Below, piece by piece: positions 51,878 to 63,400 of a stretch of 64,000 nt of DNA. Made by a program: the position numbers and the translations under genes. The notes beneath the pieces were generated by a model. It made no database searches, was not told the origin of the DNA, and saw nothing but the letters and a program-made list of their open reading frames with translations. The stretch spans positions 1 to 64,000 of IMG/VR virus record IMGVR_UViG_3300050821_003907, one strand, 5' to 3'. Position 1 is the stretch's first letter. Each line of letters begins with the position of its first letter. The DNA is from a virus.

Positions 51878-54800
51878 GTGACCCGGATACTCGGTGAAGC
51901 CGGTGTTGCTGTTGTCCCGATTACAGACGCTTTCCGGTCTCAGCTTGACGCGAAGGTTCGCGCGCAGATGGCAGGATTGCGTCCTGAACTTAACATCGGT
52001 GCTAACACTAAGCAAGTAGACGCAGCCGTAGCCAAGATTATGGCTACCGTAAAGGCCGCGAATCCGGCAATGCGCCTCCAGTTTGTTACAACTGAAGCTG
52101 TGGCAGAACTGGCACGCTTTGAAGCTGCTGTAAGGGCGCTAGGCCGTCCTACGGTTAAGTTCAACATGGACATGTCACAGGCTGACCGTCAGGTCGCCGT
52201 GATGCAGGGTTACCTGGACAAGCTCAAGGAAGCCATCATGCGTGGCGCTGAGCTTAACATTGACGATGTCAATGCCCTCAAGAAGCTCGGGACTGTGGGC
52301 GCATTCGTTGCCCGTCTTGACAAGCAGCTCAAGAGCCTTAAGGCTGACGCTGACGTGGCTCCGCTGATGGCTGAACTAGCCAAGGCTCGCGGCATGTTTG
52401 AGGACCTTTCCAAGGATTTGCGTAACCTGCACATAGGTGCAGATGCCACGCAACTTCAGGCTCAGATTGCCAAGGGTATCGCTGAAGCTAACATCCTTAA
52501 GGATGACCTTAAGGACATGGCGATGGACGTGGACGACTCATCGATGATGCGTAAATTCGCGGCCTCCATGACTGAAGTCGGCACGTTGCAAAGGCAGCTT
52601 AAGAACATGCCGATGGACGGGGATGTCACTCCGTTCTTGCTTAAGCTAGCGGCAGCGCGCAAGGAAGCTGACGCTGTCATGGAAACCATGACTCGTCCTG
52701 TGGTCATGAAGCTTGACATGAACCCGCTGTTGCAGGGACTAACTCGCGAGGAAGCGCTTGTTAATGCCCTTCAGCAAAAGCTCAGGCTGCGTACAGACAT
52801 TAACGACCAGGACGTGGAAGACTTCCTGGTTAAGACAGTTTCCCAAACTGAGGCTATGCGTCAGCTATTGCTGAACCTGCGAGCTAATGTCAGCGACTCT
52901 GAAGCCAAGGTCGCCCTGGATGACCTGATGGCGCGTGTTCTCGCTATTCAGGAGCGCATGTCCAACCTGTCTCCGCACGCCAGCCTTAGTAATTTGCTGA
53001 ATGACTTCGCTACTCTTGAGAATGTCGTAGGCAAGGCATCCCATGAATTTGGCACCATGGATGAGGGCACTAAGAGCGTCTTCAGGGACATGACTGGCCT
53101 GTCAGGTGCAGTAGGCCGTTTTGGAGACCGCGTAGTAGGCGCTGGCCGAGACGGTACTAACAGCATTAACATGATGACGGGTGCCGTAGGTGGCTTCCTT
53201 AAGGGCATGGGCCACGTCACCTTGTTCGGCGGGATGTTCAATAACCTGAATAAGTACCTGCTTAGCTTTGTAAGTGGCTGGCATCTGCTAGCTGACGCTA
53301 TTTTTGAAGTGATAGCTGTATGGGTGCCAGCAACTATTGCATTCGCAGCATGGGGTGCGGCAGCCGCTCCTGACGTTAAGAACGTAGTTACTCAGTTCCA
53401 GAACATGGGAACGGCTGTCGCCGCAACAGGCCAGAAGCTAAATAACTTCCAAGGGGCAACCAAGCTGTTTGGTGACTCTATGCAGATGGCTGTCCGCCCT
53501 GCTGTGTGGAACCTTGTCGGTGACGCTATTCAAGTAGTGAATGCTCGTTCTGGTGCATTCGTTGGCTTCCTGAAGCAGATGAACCCGCTAGTAGAGAGCC
53601 TTGGCGCTCGCGCTACTGTTGCACTTAAGAACGGGTTCGGAAACTTCTTGTCCAATGGCGCGAAGATGTTCTACCAGCTGGGAACAGCCATCGGGAACTT
53701 CTTGGGAATCCTGGGTAACCTAGGCAAGGTAGTTCCTCACTACGCTGAAATTCTTCTCGGCTTGGGAACAGCGTTCCTTAAGGTTGTTGAAGACATTACG
53801 GCATCTCCGTTGTTCCAGTCAATTATTGGCTTCGGCCTGAAGATGCACGGTGCTGCGGTTTACATTGGCGTCTTCATCACACTGCTAGCTACCCTGGGCC
53901 GAAGCCTGCTGGGTGGTTTCTTGCAAGGATTTGCCTCAGCTCGCAATAAGATGCAGGACTTCGCGGATTCTGAACGTGCGGCAGCGGAAGCTACTAATAA
54001 CCTGGCAGAGGCTACTAACACGGCGGGCGCAAAGCTAAAGAATGGCGCAGAGGACGCTACCAACTTGTCCGCAAGCATGAGTAACCTAGGACAACACACT
54101 CAGGAAGGTGAAGCTGCCCTTAAGGATGCAGGAGCTGCATCGGAGGATACTCGTGGCAAGTTCCAGAAGCTAGGTTCAGGGCTAGGCGGCCTCGTTGGCA
54201 ACATAAGCAACCTGGGAACCAAGAGCGTAGGCACCTGGAATTCCATGGACAAGGGCGCGTCTACCTTGTCCAGGATGGGCGGCTTCGCCAAGAAAGCAGG
54301 AGTCGGCGCGCTCGGCATGATTTCGTCCTTTACAGGACTAGGCCCGGTTGGCTTGGCGATAGGTGGCGTGGCAGCGGCAATCGGCATCGGACTGTACTTC
54401 GCCTTGAAGAAGTCTACTGACGCTACTCAAAGTTTCGTTAACGCTCAACTTAGCATGGCGGATAACGCCACCATCGGAACTTTCACGCAAGACATGACGC
54501 GTGGAATCAGCCTAATGCAGTTGAAGCTTGTTGCCACCAGTAACCAGATGGTTACCATGGCGCGGTCTTCCAACGTAATGGGTACCGTAGGCAAGCAGGA
54601 CGTGGATGTCTGGTCCGGAGCTTGGGGCAACGCTAAGTGGAAGCTAATAGCAGCTCAGGCCATTCTTACTGAATTCGTCCAGAAGACGAAGGATAACCCC
54701 AATCCCTTTGCGGCATGGAAGACCAGTGCTCCTCAGGCTCAAGCTCAGGCGCTTCTCAGTTCTTACGGTGAGCTGTCAAACGGAATCGCTGCTGCAAAAG

Positions 54801-57800
54801 AGCAGATGAATCAGTTTAACACTCACGTGGGTCAAGCACAGATGGCCATTAAGGGCATGACCGGGGAAAACCTGAATAGTGCTCAGGTAATGGGTGTTGC
54901 CACTAACGCAGGTATCAGCCTGAACTCCATGATTCATGACCAGGGCGGTGCATGGCAGCAGGACCTAGTACAGATTCTCGGTACCGTTCAGGGCTTCCAG
55001 GCAATGGGACCGGCAATTGGCGGAGCCAACACTGCCCTTAATGCTCTTAACATCACGACTTCCTCAACGTACCAGGAAATCCAGAAGGTAACCCAGGCTT
55101 ACCAGCAGTTCATCCAGATTGTAACCGGTTCAGAATCCGCGTATGCCACCTTTGCACAAGGCATGAACTCCCTGGCTACGGCAGTCGGCGCACCTAGTGC
55201 GGCTGCGGGTGGCGGCGCGGGCGGTGCAGGCGGCGGGGCTGCTGGAGGCGGAACTCTTACCTTCGCTAACGGCAAGATTAACTCCAGCGCTCCCGTAACT
55301 GGCAGCAGTGGTGTTATCGGTGGTGTGTCCTCTGGAGGCGTAGCTGCGCTGTCTGCGTACATTCAGCAGATTCAGCAGGCAGAAACCCTTCTTAACTCGC
55401 TCCAGACCCAGGCAGCCGTTTCGGGCAACAGCCCGCTAGCTAACACGGCGACAACCAAGGCAGGAAAGGACCTGGTAGCCCTCCTAGGCTCCGTTCCGGG
55501 CGTAGCCAATAATCCGGCTGCTGTACCGTCTCTGTCCGCTCTCGCGCAGACTGCGGGCTTTACAGGCAACACTGCGAGCTACCAGGACATCGTCAAGTGG
55601 GCGGGCAGCGCAAGCAATGCGCAAAGTGACCTGACTAAGCAGACTAACGCTCTCACGGCAGCTACTTCAGACCTGAACCGTGACGCTGCCGCGCTGAACA
55701 GCACAATGACTACGCAGATGCAGCAGTCTATGGCTTCTGCAATCCTAGGTGCCGAGGGCGCAACCCAGAAGTTCCAGCAGGCTGCACGGGCCGTAATAGC
55801 GTGGCAGAATGCAGGGTCTAACCTTAGCGGTTCTAACTATACTAAGCTGCTGAACAGCCTGCGACCGATGGCAGAGACGCTGCTGCGCACTACGCACAGT
55901 AGTAGCCTGGCTAAGCAGCAGCTTGAAGGCTTCCTGGAGCAGATGGGCATTGCACCGGGAGTAGCCGCCAAGATGGCTAATGCATTGCTGCGCAGCAATG
56001 CTGCTGCTAGTGCTAACGCCGCTGCTAACCGCAGTGTTTCCCTGTCCCTGGCTCAGGTGGCTAAGGCAACGCAAGCTACTATAACTAACGTCACGACTTC
56101 TCGTGCTGCCTGGGTTCACTTCGGTGAGTCCCTGGGAATGAGCGCTCAACAAGCTAACAAGCTGTGGGGCAAGCTAAAGGAGAATGGCCTTCAGAACCTG
56201 CTTCACCAGACCGCTGGCACGGAAACGGCATTTCAGAAGCTGGCACGTCAGTTCGGTATTAGCAAGACTCAGGCTGACGCATTGTGGAACAAGTTCCACG
56301 ATGGTTCCATGGACATGCTGAAGAACAAGGCTAACAGCACCTTCAGTGCGTTCATGAAGCTGGCGCATCAGTTCGGTGTTACGGCTGAAAGTGCCTCCAT
56401 GCTGTGGCAGCGCGCTCACCAGCAGCAGTTCGACATGCTGTCTGGCAAGTCCCGCATAACTGTACAACAGCTTCAGGGACTGGCACACGAGTTTGGCCTT
56501 AGCGGAACTCAGGCACAGACGCTGTGGGCCGTAATGCACAAGCAGTACCTTGATGCACTGGCAGGCAAGGCAGGCATTACTCACAACCAGTTCTCACGCC
56601 TGGCAACTATGCTGGACCTGAACAAGACTGAGGCTAACGCCCTGTGGGCAATGATGCGCCGTCAGTACCTTGACACTCTGACCAGCAAGGCGAATGTCAG
56701 CTACAGTGCATTCCTGCGCCTGGCTAAGGGCTTCGGCATCACTAATACCGCCGCTGCGCAAATGTGGGCGCAGGCACGCCAGCAGCAGTTCGACATGCTG
56801 TCTAACAAGTCGCGGATAACTAATAGCCAGCTTCAGAAACTGGCGCACCAGTTTGGCGTTAGCACTACCTCCGCTAGCCAGCTGTGGTCGATGATGCGCC
56901 AGCAGTACCTGGACGCGCTGACGAGCAAGACAGGCGTAAGCAAGAGCGCATTCGATGCCTGGGCACGTTCCGCGCACATCAGCACTGGTGAAGCTAACAC
57001 CCTGTGGAACATGCTGCACCAGCAGTACTTTGATGAGCTTACTGCAAAGGCTTCACGTAACAGGAGCCAGTTTGACGCTCTTAGCGAAGCATGGCACGTT
57101 AGCGCGGTAAAGGCTGACGCCCTGTGGCGCGTTCTTCAGCAGCAGTACCTTGACCAGATTACGCACAAGGCTACGATGTCTCACCAGGCATTCGACACCT
57201 TGGCCAAGAAGCTGGGTTACAGCAGCACCGAAGCTGACGCCATGTGGAACTCCCTTAAGAGGATGTCCGGAAACTACGGCGTGCACGTTCACACCAACGT
57301 AGATGGTGGCGGTAAGGTTGGCGCTGAGGTTACCGTTAGCGCGGCTATCGCTAACACCATGAAGGCTGCGGGTAACCTGGGCAGCACTGTGCTTAAGTCC
57401 CTTGGACTGGCGCAAGGTGGCTTGGTACCTTCTCACTTTGCAGGCGGCGGCAGTGTCCCCGGCTGGGGAAACCACGACTCCGTGCCTGCAATGCTCATGC
57501 CTGGTGAGCTTGTCATCCCGAAGAACCACGCAGCCGAATTCGCCTCCCAGGCTAAGCGCAAGGGAATCCCCGGTTTTGCCGGGGGTGGTATCGTCGGCGC
57601 TACTACTAGCCCGCTGGCAGGCGTCGGTGGCCTGGTTAACACGCAGACTAGCGGTAACGTGGCAGAAATGCCCGCCGAAGGTAACCAGCTGGCTACTATT
57701 CCCGCTAAGCTCATAGGTGAAGTGGGCAAGCTGGGACCGATGGTTACCCAGGAGCTTGTTGCCAGCATTCAGGCAGTACAGTCTGCCATCATGAATTCAG

Positions 57801-60409
57801 GCAGCAACGCTGCTGTCCCTGGTGGAGTCGTAGCTGGCAATGCCATGGGCAACCTGATGGAAATCGGCAAGTACCTTATGTCACAGGGAGCTTCGGCTGC
57901 TGCGGCTGCTGGTATCGCATCTGTTGTTTACGGTGAGTCTGCGGGTAACCCGGAATCTGTAGGCTCTGGTGGTTACGGCCTTATCGGATGGACTGGAAAC
58001 AGCATCGGCCTTCCCGCTGGCTATCACGGCCCGACAGGCAATGCGTCTAAGGACCTTGCAATCCAGATGGCCGGACTTGTGGGTTACGGTAAGGCAAATG
58101 GCCCATGGGGCTCGCTTATCAAGATGACAGACCCGGTTGCCGCTGGCGACATGTGGTCTAGCGTGTTCGAGCGCCCCGCTGTTCACCTTTCTGACACACG
58201 GCCTAGCCTGGCTACCCAGCTTTACGCTTCCCTCAGGGGATTCAAGGGAATGGGGCCAGTTGCGCCTGGAGCTGCGGGCGTAGGAAGTACCCCGTCTTCT
58301 AGCGCTGGCCGCATCCTGTCCGATGCAGAACGCTACGTCGGCCACCCTTACCGCTTTGGCGGTTCTTCTAACCCGTCCACCGGATGGGACTGCTCCTCAT
58401 TCGCCTCATGGGTACTTGGTCACGACCTGGGCCTGGCACTCCCTGGCGGCTCGTGGGCATCTACCACCAACAGCGGTCAGTCACACGGTGATGTTGCCAG
58501 CATGTTCGCGAACCTGCCCGGCGCACATCCTGTAGGCAGCAACCCTGCCCAGATTATGCCGGGCGACGTTCTAGTGTGGCCTGACCACGTTGGATTTGGC
58601 GTTGGCCCTAATAAGATGTTCTCTGCCTACGGCACGAACTTCGGCACTATTTTCTCTAACGCGCAGGCTTCAGGCGGCCTTACCATCATGCGTTACGGTG
58701 CAGGAGCTCAGTTCGGTGGCGGCTCGGCAATGCCCGGACCCCAGCAGGACACGGGAGCTTTCACCTTTAACTTCGCTGAAGGCGGTACTGTCGGTAACCT
58801 TGGTGCCGGTGGCCTTAAGGGCGCTAAGGCCGCGCTGTCCAGGGGTGCAAAGCCCCTGACGCGTACCGGTCACCCAACGCACAAGCCCAAGCCTAAGCTT
58901 CCTACAGAGGCTCAGGATATCGCTGCCTACAACTCCCTGCTCAAGCAGGTAGTGCACTACTACGACCAGGCAATGGTGCTGGCAGATGCTTCTGAGAAGC
59001 AAGCTGTCACTAAGGCTCCTACGGCTGCGCAGAAGGCTGCGGACATTGCAGCGGCCAGTCACCTTACTTCTGAGGCTGACCAGCGGAGTGCTAAGACTGC
59101 AAAAGACCGTAGCCTGCTCAACAAGGCTAACAAGCTAAGCGCGCAGGCTCACGCATACTCTCACACTGAATCAGAGCGCAGGAACCTGCTGGCCCTGGCT
59201 AATAACGACGCGTTTGCCGCTAATCACGCAAGCATCAAGCCTGCCGCTAAGAAGGCCCTCATGCGTGAGGCAGCACTGCTCACCACTGAGGCTAACCGGC
59301 CTAAGTACGGTAAGGGACAGAAGGACAGGCTACTGCACGAGGCTGCTGTTGACCGCAGCAAGGTGTCCTACTCCCACACGGGAGCACAAAGGAAGACCCT
59401 GCTTGCAGAAGCTGCACGTGACCGGGCTGCGACGCACACCAAGAACGGAAGCCTAGCGCAGGCAGAGCACTACCTGGCACTGGCAGCGGCTGCTGACAAG
59501 AAAATGGCTGCGCTTGACCACAAGGACAATGGCCGTCTAAGCAAGCTAATTGCCCCGTCTAAGCTCAAGACCCTTGTGGCAGACGCACAGGAACTAGCGG
59601 ACCTCGGACTACTAGGCGACGACCCGTTGCTGCGCACCATGCGTTCTTACACAGGCGTGATTAGCAGTCCTAAGCTGAAGAACGCAATGAAGACTGCTAG
59701 TGGCTCTGTGCACTCAGACGTGGTTGCACGGGCGGCGGCAGCTAGCTCAGCCGCTTCTCCTATCAAGGGAGTTAACACGGGGCTAGGCCAGAACGTTACC
59801 CGCTGGGCACCGGACGTAAGCAAGGTACTCGCAATGGAGGGCCTGCCTCAGAGCCTGCTGAACCAGGTCCTGTACCAGATTAGCACTGAAAGCTCTGGTA
59901 ATCCGACTGCCATTAACCTCTGGGACAGCAATGCAAAGGCAGGACATCCTTCTCAGGGTCTTCTCCAGACAATCCCGTCTACATTCAAGGCGTTCCACTG
60001 GCCCGGAACTAGCAATAACATTGACGACCCGATGGCTAACATCGCGGCTGCGGTCAATTACGCTAAGCACACTTACGGCGACCGCTTGATGACTAACGGA
60101 ACAGGTCTTGGGTCAGGTCGTGGATACGCTCTGGGCGGTATTATTCCTGAGCCGGTATTCGGTGTAGGTGCTTCTGGTCGTCGTTATTCTTTCGGAGAGC
60201 GCGGGCCTGAGCGCATCCTGCCAGGCACTACGCCTAATGGCGGCGGCGCGGGCGGACCCGGAATGACAACGTACCAGGCGAACACAATGCTTCAGTTGCT
60301 AGGACAGCTAGTCACCATTAATCGTCAGCAGCCTCAACAACTGGCGCAAGCACAATCACGTGGTTCTGGACATTCTGCCATGTCAGGGTTTACGCAGCTC
60401 GGTCGTTAG
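51878..60409 (+). CDS. tape measure protein with three peptidoglycan-hydrolase-like domains
   Basis: A 2843-residue protein starting at GTG with GGAGG upstream. Helical N-terminal 450 residues, hydrophobic segments around 470-680, and about ten 40-residue repeats (roughly 1408-1797). Then come a phage tail-lysozyme-like domain (VVYGESAGNPESVG, Glu2020), an NlpC/P60 domain (GWDCSSF, Cys about 2172; DHVGFG), an Ala/Lys-rich linker, and a lytic transglycosylase-like SLT domain (ISTESSGNP, SQGLLQTIP). It sets tail length and likely opens the cell wall at infection. Confidence 0.93.
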   Translation: MTRILGEAGVAVVPITDAFRSQLDAKVRAQMAGLRPELNIGANTKQVDAAVAKIMATVKAANPAMRLQFVTTEAVAELARFEAAVRALGRPTVKFNMDMSQADRQVAVMQGYLDKLKEAIMRGAELNIDDVNALKKLGTVGAFVARLDKQLKSLKADADVAPLMAELAKARGMFEDLSKDLRNLHIGADATQLQAQIAKGIAEANILKDDLKDMAMDVDDSSMMRKFAASMTEVGTLQRQLKNMPMDGDVTPFLLKLAAARKEADAVMETMTRPVVMKLDMNPLLQGLTREEALVNALQQKLRLRTDINDQDVEDFLVKTVSQTEAMRQLLLNLRANVSDSEAKVALDDLMARVLAIQERMSNLSPHASLSNLLNDFATLENVVGKASHEFGTMDEGTKSVFRDMTGLSGAVGRFGDRVVGAGRDGTNSINMMTGAVGGFLKGMGHVTLFGGMFNNLNKYLLSFVSGWHLLADAIFEVIAVWVPATIAFAAWGAAAAPDVKNVVTQFQNMGTAVAATGQKLNNFQGATKLFGDSMQMAVRPAVWNLVGDAIQVVNARSGAFVGFLKQMNPLVESLGARATVALKNGFGNFLSNGAKMFYQLGTAIGNFLGILGNLGKVVPHYAEILLGLGTAFLKVVEDITASPLFQSIIGFGLKMHGAAVYIGVFITLLATLGRSLLGGFLQGFASARNKMQDFADSERAAAEATNNLAEATNTAGAKLKNGAEDATNLSASMSNLGQHTQEGEAALKDAGAASEDTRGKFQKLGSGLGGLVGNISNLGTKSVGTWNSMDKGASTLSRMGGFAKKAGVGALGMISSFTGLGPVGLAIGGVAAAIGIGLYFALKKSTDATQSFVNAQLSMADNATIGTFTQDMTRGISLMQLKLVATSNQMVTMARSSNVMGTVGKQDVDVWSGAWGNAKWKLIAAQAILTEFVQKTKDNPNPFAAWKTSAPQAQAQALLSSYGELSNGIAAAKEQMNQFNTHVGQAQMAIKGMTGENLNSAQVMGVATNAGISLNSMIHDQGGAWQQDLVQILGTVQGFQAMGPAIGGANTALNALNITTSSTYQEIQKVTQAYQQFIQIVTGSESAYATFAQGMNSLATAVGAPSAAAGGGAGGAGGGAAGGGTLTFANGKINSSAPVTGSSGVIGGVSSGGVAALSAYIQQIQQAETLLNSLQTQAAVSGNSPLANTATTKAGKDLVALLGSVPGVANNPAAVPSLSALAQTAGFTGNTASYQDIVKWAGSASNAQSDLTKQTNALTAATSDLNRDAAALNSTMTTQMQQSMASAILGAEGATQKFQQAARAVIAWQNAGSNLSGSNYTKLLNSLRPMAETLLRTTHSSSLAKQQLEGFLEQMGIAPGVAAKMANALLRSNAAASANAAANRSVSLSLAQVAKATQATITNVTTSRAAWVHFGESLGMSAQQANKLWGKLKENGLQNLLHQTAGTETAFQKLARQFGISKTQADALWNKFHDGSMDMLKNKANSTFSAFMKLAHQFGVTAESASMLWQRAHQQQFDMLSGKSRITVQQLQGLAHEFGLSGTQAQTLWAVMHKQYLDALAGKAGITHNQFSRLATMLDLNKTEANALWAMMRRQYLDTLTSKANVSYSAFLRLAKGFGITNTAAAQMWAQARQQQFDMLSNKSRITNSQLQKLAHQFGVSTTSASQLWSMMRQQYLDALTSKTGVSKSAFDAWARSAHISTGEANTLWNMLHQQYFDELTAKASRNRSQFDALSEAWHVSAVKADALWRVLQQQYLDQITHKATMSHQAFDTLAKKLGYSSTEADAMWNSLKRMSGNYGVHVHTNVDGGGKVGAEVTVSAAIANTMKAAGNLGSTVLKSLGLAQGGLVPSHFAGGGSVPGWGNHDSVPAMLMPGELVIPKNHAAEFASQAKRKGIPGFAGGGIVGATTSPLAGVGGLVNTQTSGNVAEMPAEGNQLATIPAKLIGEVGKLGPMVTQELVASIQAVQSAIMNSGSNAAVPGGVVAGNAMGNLMEIGKYLMSQGASAAAAAGIASVVYGESAGNPESVGSGGYGLIGWTGNSIGLPAGYHGPTGNASKDLAIQMAGLVGYGKANGPWGSLIKMTDPVAAGDMWSSVFERPAVHLSDTRPSLATQLYASLRGFKGMGPVAPGAAGVGSTPSSSAGRILSDAERYVGHPYRFGGSSNPSTGWDCSSFASWVLGHDLGLALPGGSWASTTNSGQSHGDVASMFANLPGAHPVGSNPAQIMPGDVLVWPDHVGFGVGPNKMFSAYGTNFGTIFSNAQASGGLTIMRYGAGAQFGGGSAMPGPQQDTGAFTFNFAEGGTVGNLGAGGLKGAKAALSRGAKPLTRTGHPTHKPKPKLPTEAQDIAAYNSLLKQVVHYYDQAMVLADASEKQAVTKAPTAAQKAADIAAASHLTSEADQRSAKTAKDRSLLNKANKLSAQAHAYSHTESERRNLLALANNDAFAANHASIKPAAKKALMREAALLTTEANRPKYGKGQKDRLLHEAAVDRSKVSYSHTGAQRKTLLAEAARDRAATHTKNGSLAQAEHYLALAAAADKKMAALDHKDNGRLSKLIAPSKLKTLVADAQELADLGLLGDDPLLRTMRSYTGVISSPKLKNAMKTASGSVHSDVVARAAAASSAASPIKGVNTGLGQNVTRWAPDVSKVLAMEGLPQSLLNQVLYQISTESSGNPTAINLWDSNAKAGHPSQGLLQTIPSTFKAFHWPGTSNNIDDPMANIAAAVNYAKHTYGDRLMTNGTGLGSGRGYALGGIIPEPVFGVGASGRRYSFGERGPERILPGTTPNGGGAGGPGMTTYQANTMLQLLGQLVTINRQQPQQLAQAQSRGSGHSAMSGFTQLGR
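56100..57270 (+). repeat. ten 120-bp coding repeats in the tape measure gene
   Basis: Each 40-residue unit has the consensus F-x-x-LA-x-x-FG, then A-x-x-LW, then QQYLD-x-L and K. The units are divergent at DNA level. Examples begin SAFMKLAHQFG, SQLQKLAHQFG and QAFDTLAKKLG. Confidence 0.85.
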
Positions 60410-60445
60410 ACTAGACTGTGCCATAGGAATTGAGAAGGGACTTTC

Positions 60446-63400
60446 ATGCCTGTATACACCGGTAGCACCAAGTACCCCTATGCGATGACCGTTAATGCGC
60501 AAGCGGGTGCCGCTACCGTCGTATCCGAGAACGTTCAGCCTATTTATGTTGACAGTTTCACCACGTACCAGTTCACGGTAATCTGCAAGACAAGTGCTAC
60601 CTGGTCTTCCGGTGTCACCATTACCGTGAACTACTTCAATTCCTCGAATGTGTCTGTAGGAACTGTTACTGCCACGCAGACTTCCATGGTAGCCAACAAC
60701 CTGTACACCATTTCCACGACAGCCGGGACTGCTCCTGCCGCTACGTCTTATGCCACGCTTACCATTCAGTTCAACGGTTCCCCGGCCCTGACTAACACCC
60801 TGTCCATCGTGCAAGCAGGGCTTTACAATACTAACAACCCCAATCTTGACTATGAGATTAACCAGAATGCCGCGTTTGCAAACGGCACGCAACCTTGGAG
60901 CCAGTCTAACAACAGCGCCCTTATAGGGTGGGACTGGACCCCGCTAGCCGTGGGTGACGGTAACTACGACAGCTTGCTCATCAGCGGTGTTGTTGAGCTT
61001 ATCGGAGGACCCGCAGGAGTTCCTTCTGACATTCCTGAACTTATAGACAGCAACGGCGTAGGGGCTACTTTCCGGCTTCTTGCGCCTCCCTCTACTAACT
61101 CAGTAGCTTTTGGCTTTCAGAACTCTTACGACCTAGGTGCTCCCCAGCCTACTTCAGATGTAGTTGAGTCACTGCTGCTGGACGGTGAGCGTCCCTTTGG
61201 CTACAGGGCTTCTAACCGGACTATCACGCTACCTATCCTTATTGAGGGCACTTCACAGGCAATCGTGCAAGCCGCACGAGAGTACATGATGTACCTAATT
61301 GACCAGCAGTTGTGGAAGCTTACCTGGACTCCCGCAAGCAATGGCCTGCCCCTTGTATTTGACTGCTTCAGGGCGCAGCCAACAGTTCTTTCTTACGGTT
61401 TTGACTACAACCGTGACCCCACGGCTGGAAGCGGCGGTACCGCCTACACCTCCATGACATTGACTTTCCAGGCGATGCCTTACGGTCATAGTGGAATAGA
61501 TGGCACCAAGGACCTGGCGTTTTCCAGCTTCCTCATTAACGGTCAGGCATCAGCCGGTGCGGTCACCATGGATGGCTACATTGGTGCGGGCGGTAACGCT
61601 AACTGGCAATGGGACACTCGCTGGTCAACCCTTAACTACCAGTTTCACGACTTTGAGACCAGCACTAGCGGCACCACGATTTCCACAGGAAACCTGGCAC
61701 CTACCAGCACAGACCCGTACGTCACTGCAAACGCAAGTCCCCACACAGCAGGCACCGGAACGGCAGTTTACTCAAATGCGCATGCTGCGCATGGCTCCTT
61801 GTCTTCTCTTTATAATTCAGGTGCCTCTGCTGGAACTGCCTACGTCGAAATAACTACGACACTTTCAGCGCAAACAGCTTATGCGCGAGCTTCTTATTAC
61901 CTCCCGGCACTCCCGGCTGCGGCAACGCAAGTTAGCCTGATGCAGGTCAATAATGCCGCTAACACGCAAGCTGTTGGAAAAGTATTTCTTAATCCTAGCG
62001 GTACGCTTAACTTTGTTACAGGCGCAGGTAACCAATACGCTATGGCGGTTGCCCTTCCCACAAGTCAGTGGGTGCGCATTGAGCTTAGCGTCAGTCCTAA
62101 CATCGTTAATAGCGCAGCAAACGCTAGTGCGACTGTAACGTGGTACCTAGGGGATAGCACTACACCCCAGGAATCAAAGACTTTTACCGGAATGTCGATA
62201 GGAACCGGTCCCGCTTCAGCCCCCGCTAACTTCTACTTCGGACTACTGTCAGCAACAGGCAATAACAACTACCAGGCTTACGTTGACGATATTGCCTGCG
62301 GGCCTACTCAGATAGGTCCTTACCGTACGCCTTCGGCAACAAATGTCAGCTTGCCTGGCGGTGTAGGTAGTGCTGTTCACTACATGCCTCCGCGCCCTGT
62401 AAAGCAGCCGTACCCTGCCGCTGTATTCGCGCGCTCTAGCTTGGGCTTCAATCTTGTAGGACTTAACTCCTTGCAGTGGTGGTTCGGGCAAGCCTACGAT
62501 TACGATTACGCTTACGACCCCACCTTCAGGTCAACTATCGTGTTCCGCTGGACGCTGACGGACAACGCTAATAATACGCTTAAGTTCAGTAAGACCTTCA
62601 ATGAAGTTAAGTGGAGCAAGAATGCGTCCGCCCCAACCTGGAGCAGGCTTACCGTTCCTATTCCGCAGGGCAATAACGTATTCAATTACGCCAACGTAGC
62701 CAGCTATTCCCTGGCCTTCACCAATCACAGTAGTGGCGGCACTTCTGGTTTCGTGAAAATGCATGCGTGGCTAAGCGGCTTGCAAGCTCTTCCGACCACC
62801 ATCAACAATAACCCTGGAACGCCTCGCGCGAACCTCTTCAACATATTTGGCGCTCCGGGTTCCGCACGTTCACCTATTTCCGTGCAGGCCCAGCTGCCTT
62901 CTCAGACAGGCAACGTAGTTCAGGAGTTTACGCAAGTCGGTTCCTGGACTGTGCCTCAAGGCGTTTACAGTGTTCAGGCTGAATGCTGGGGTGCTGGCGG
63001 GGCAGGCTCATCGTACAACACAGGCACTAACTACGCAGGCGGTGGCGGCGGCGGTGGCGAGTATGCCATGGAACCCGCGCTTACCGTAGTTCCCGGTACT
63101 AAGATTCCGTATTTCGTAGGAGCAGGCGGAGTCAGTGGTGAGCTGACTAATACCGTTCAATCGTGGAACTCATCAGGAATTGGCCACTGGCTGTGCCCGG
63201 CAAATGTAAGTTCCATACAGATTGAAGTGTGGGGCGGCGGTGCTGCTGGTTCCGCAGGCGGTGGCGGCGGCGGTGGCGGTGAATACGCCAAGGAAGCAAC
63301 GCTAGCGGTAACTCCCGGAAAGACTTACCAGTTTCAGGTAGGCCGGGCAGGTGTCCCTAACACGGGAACTAACACTGCCGCAACAGTAGCCCGAGACGGA

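Noticed and set aside
56100-57270. CRISPR-like or satellite DNA repeat
   Set aside because: The 120-bp periodicity is within one reading frame and conserved at protein level; it is a tape measure repeat.
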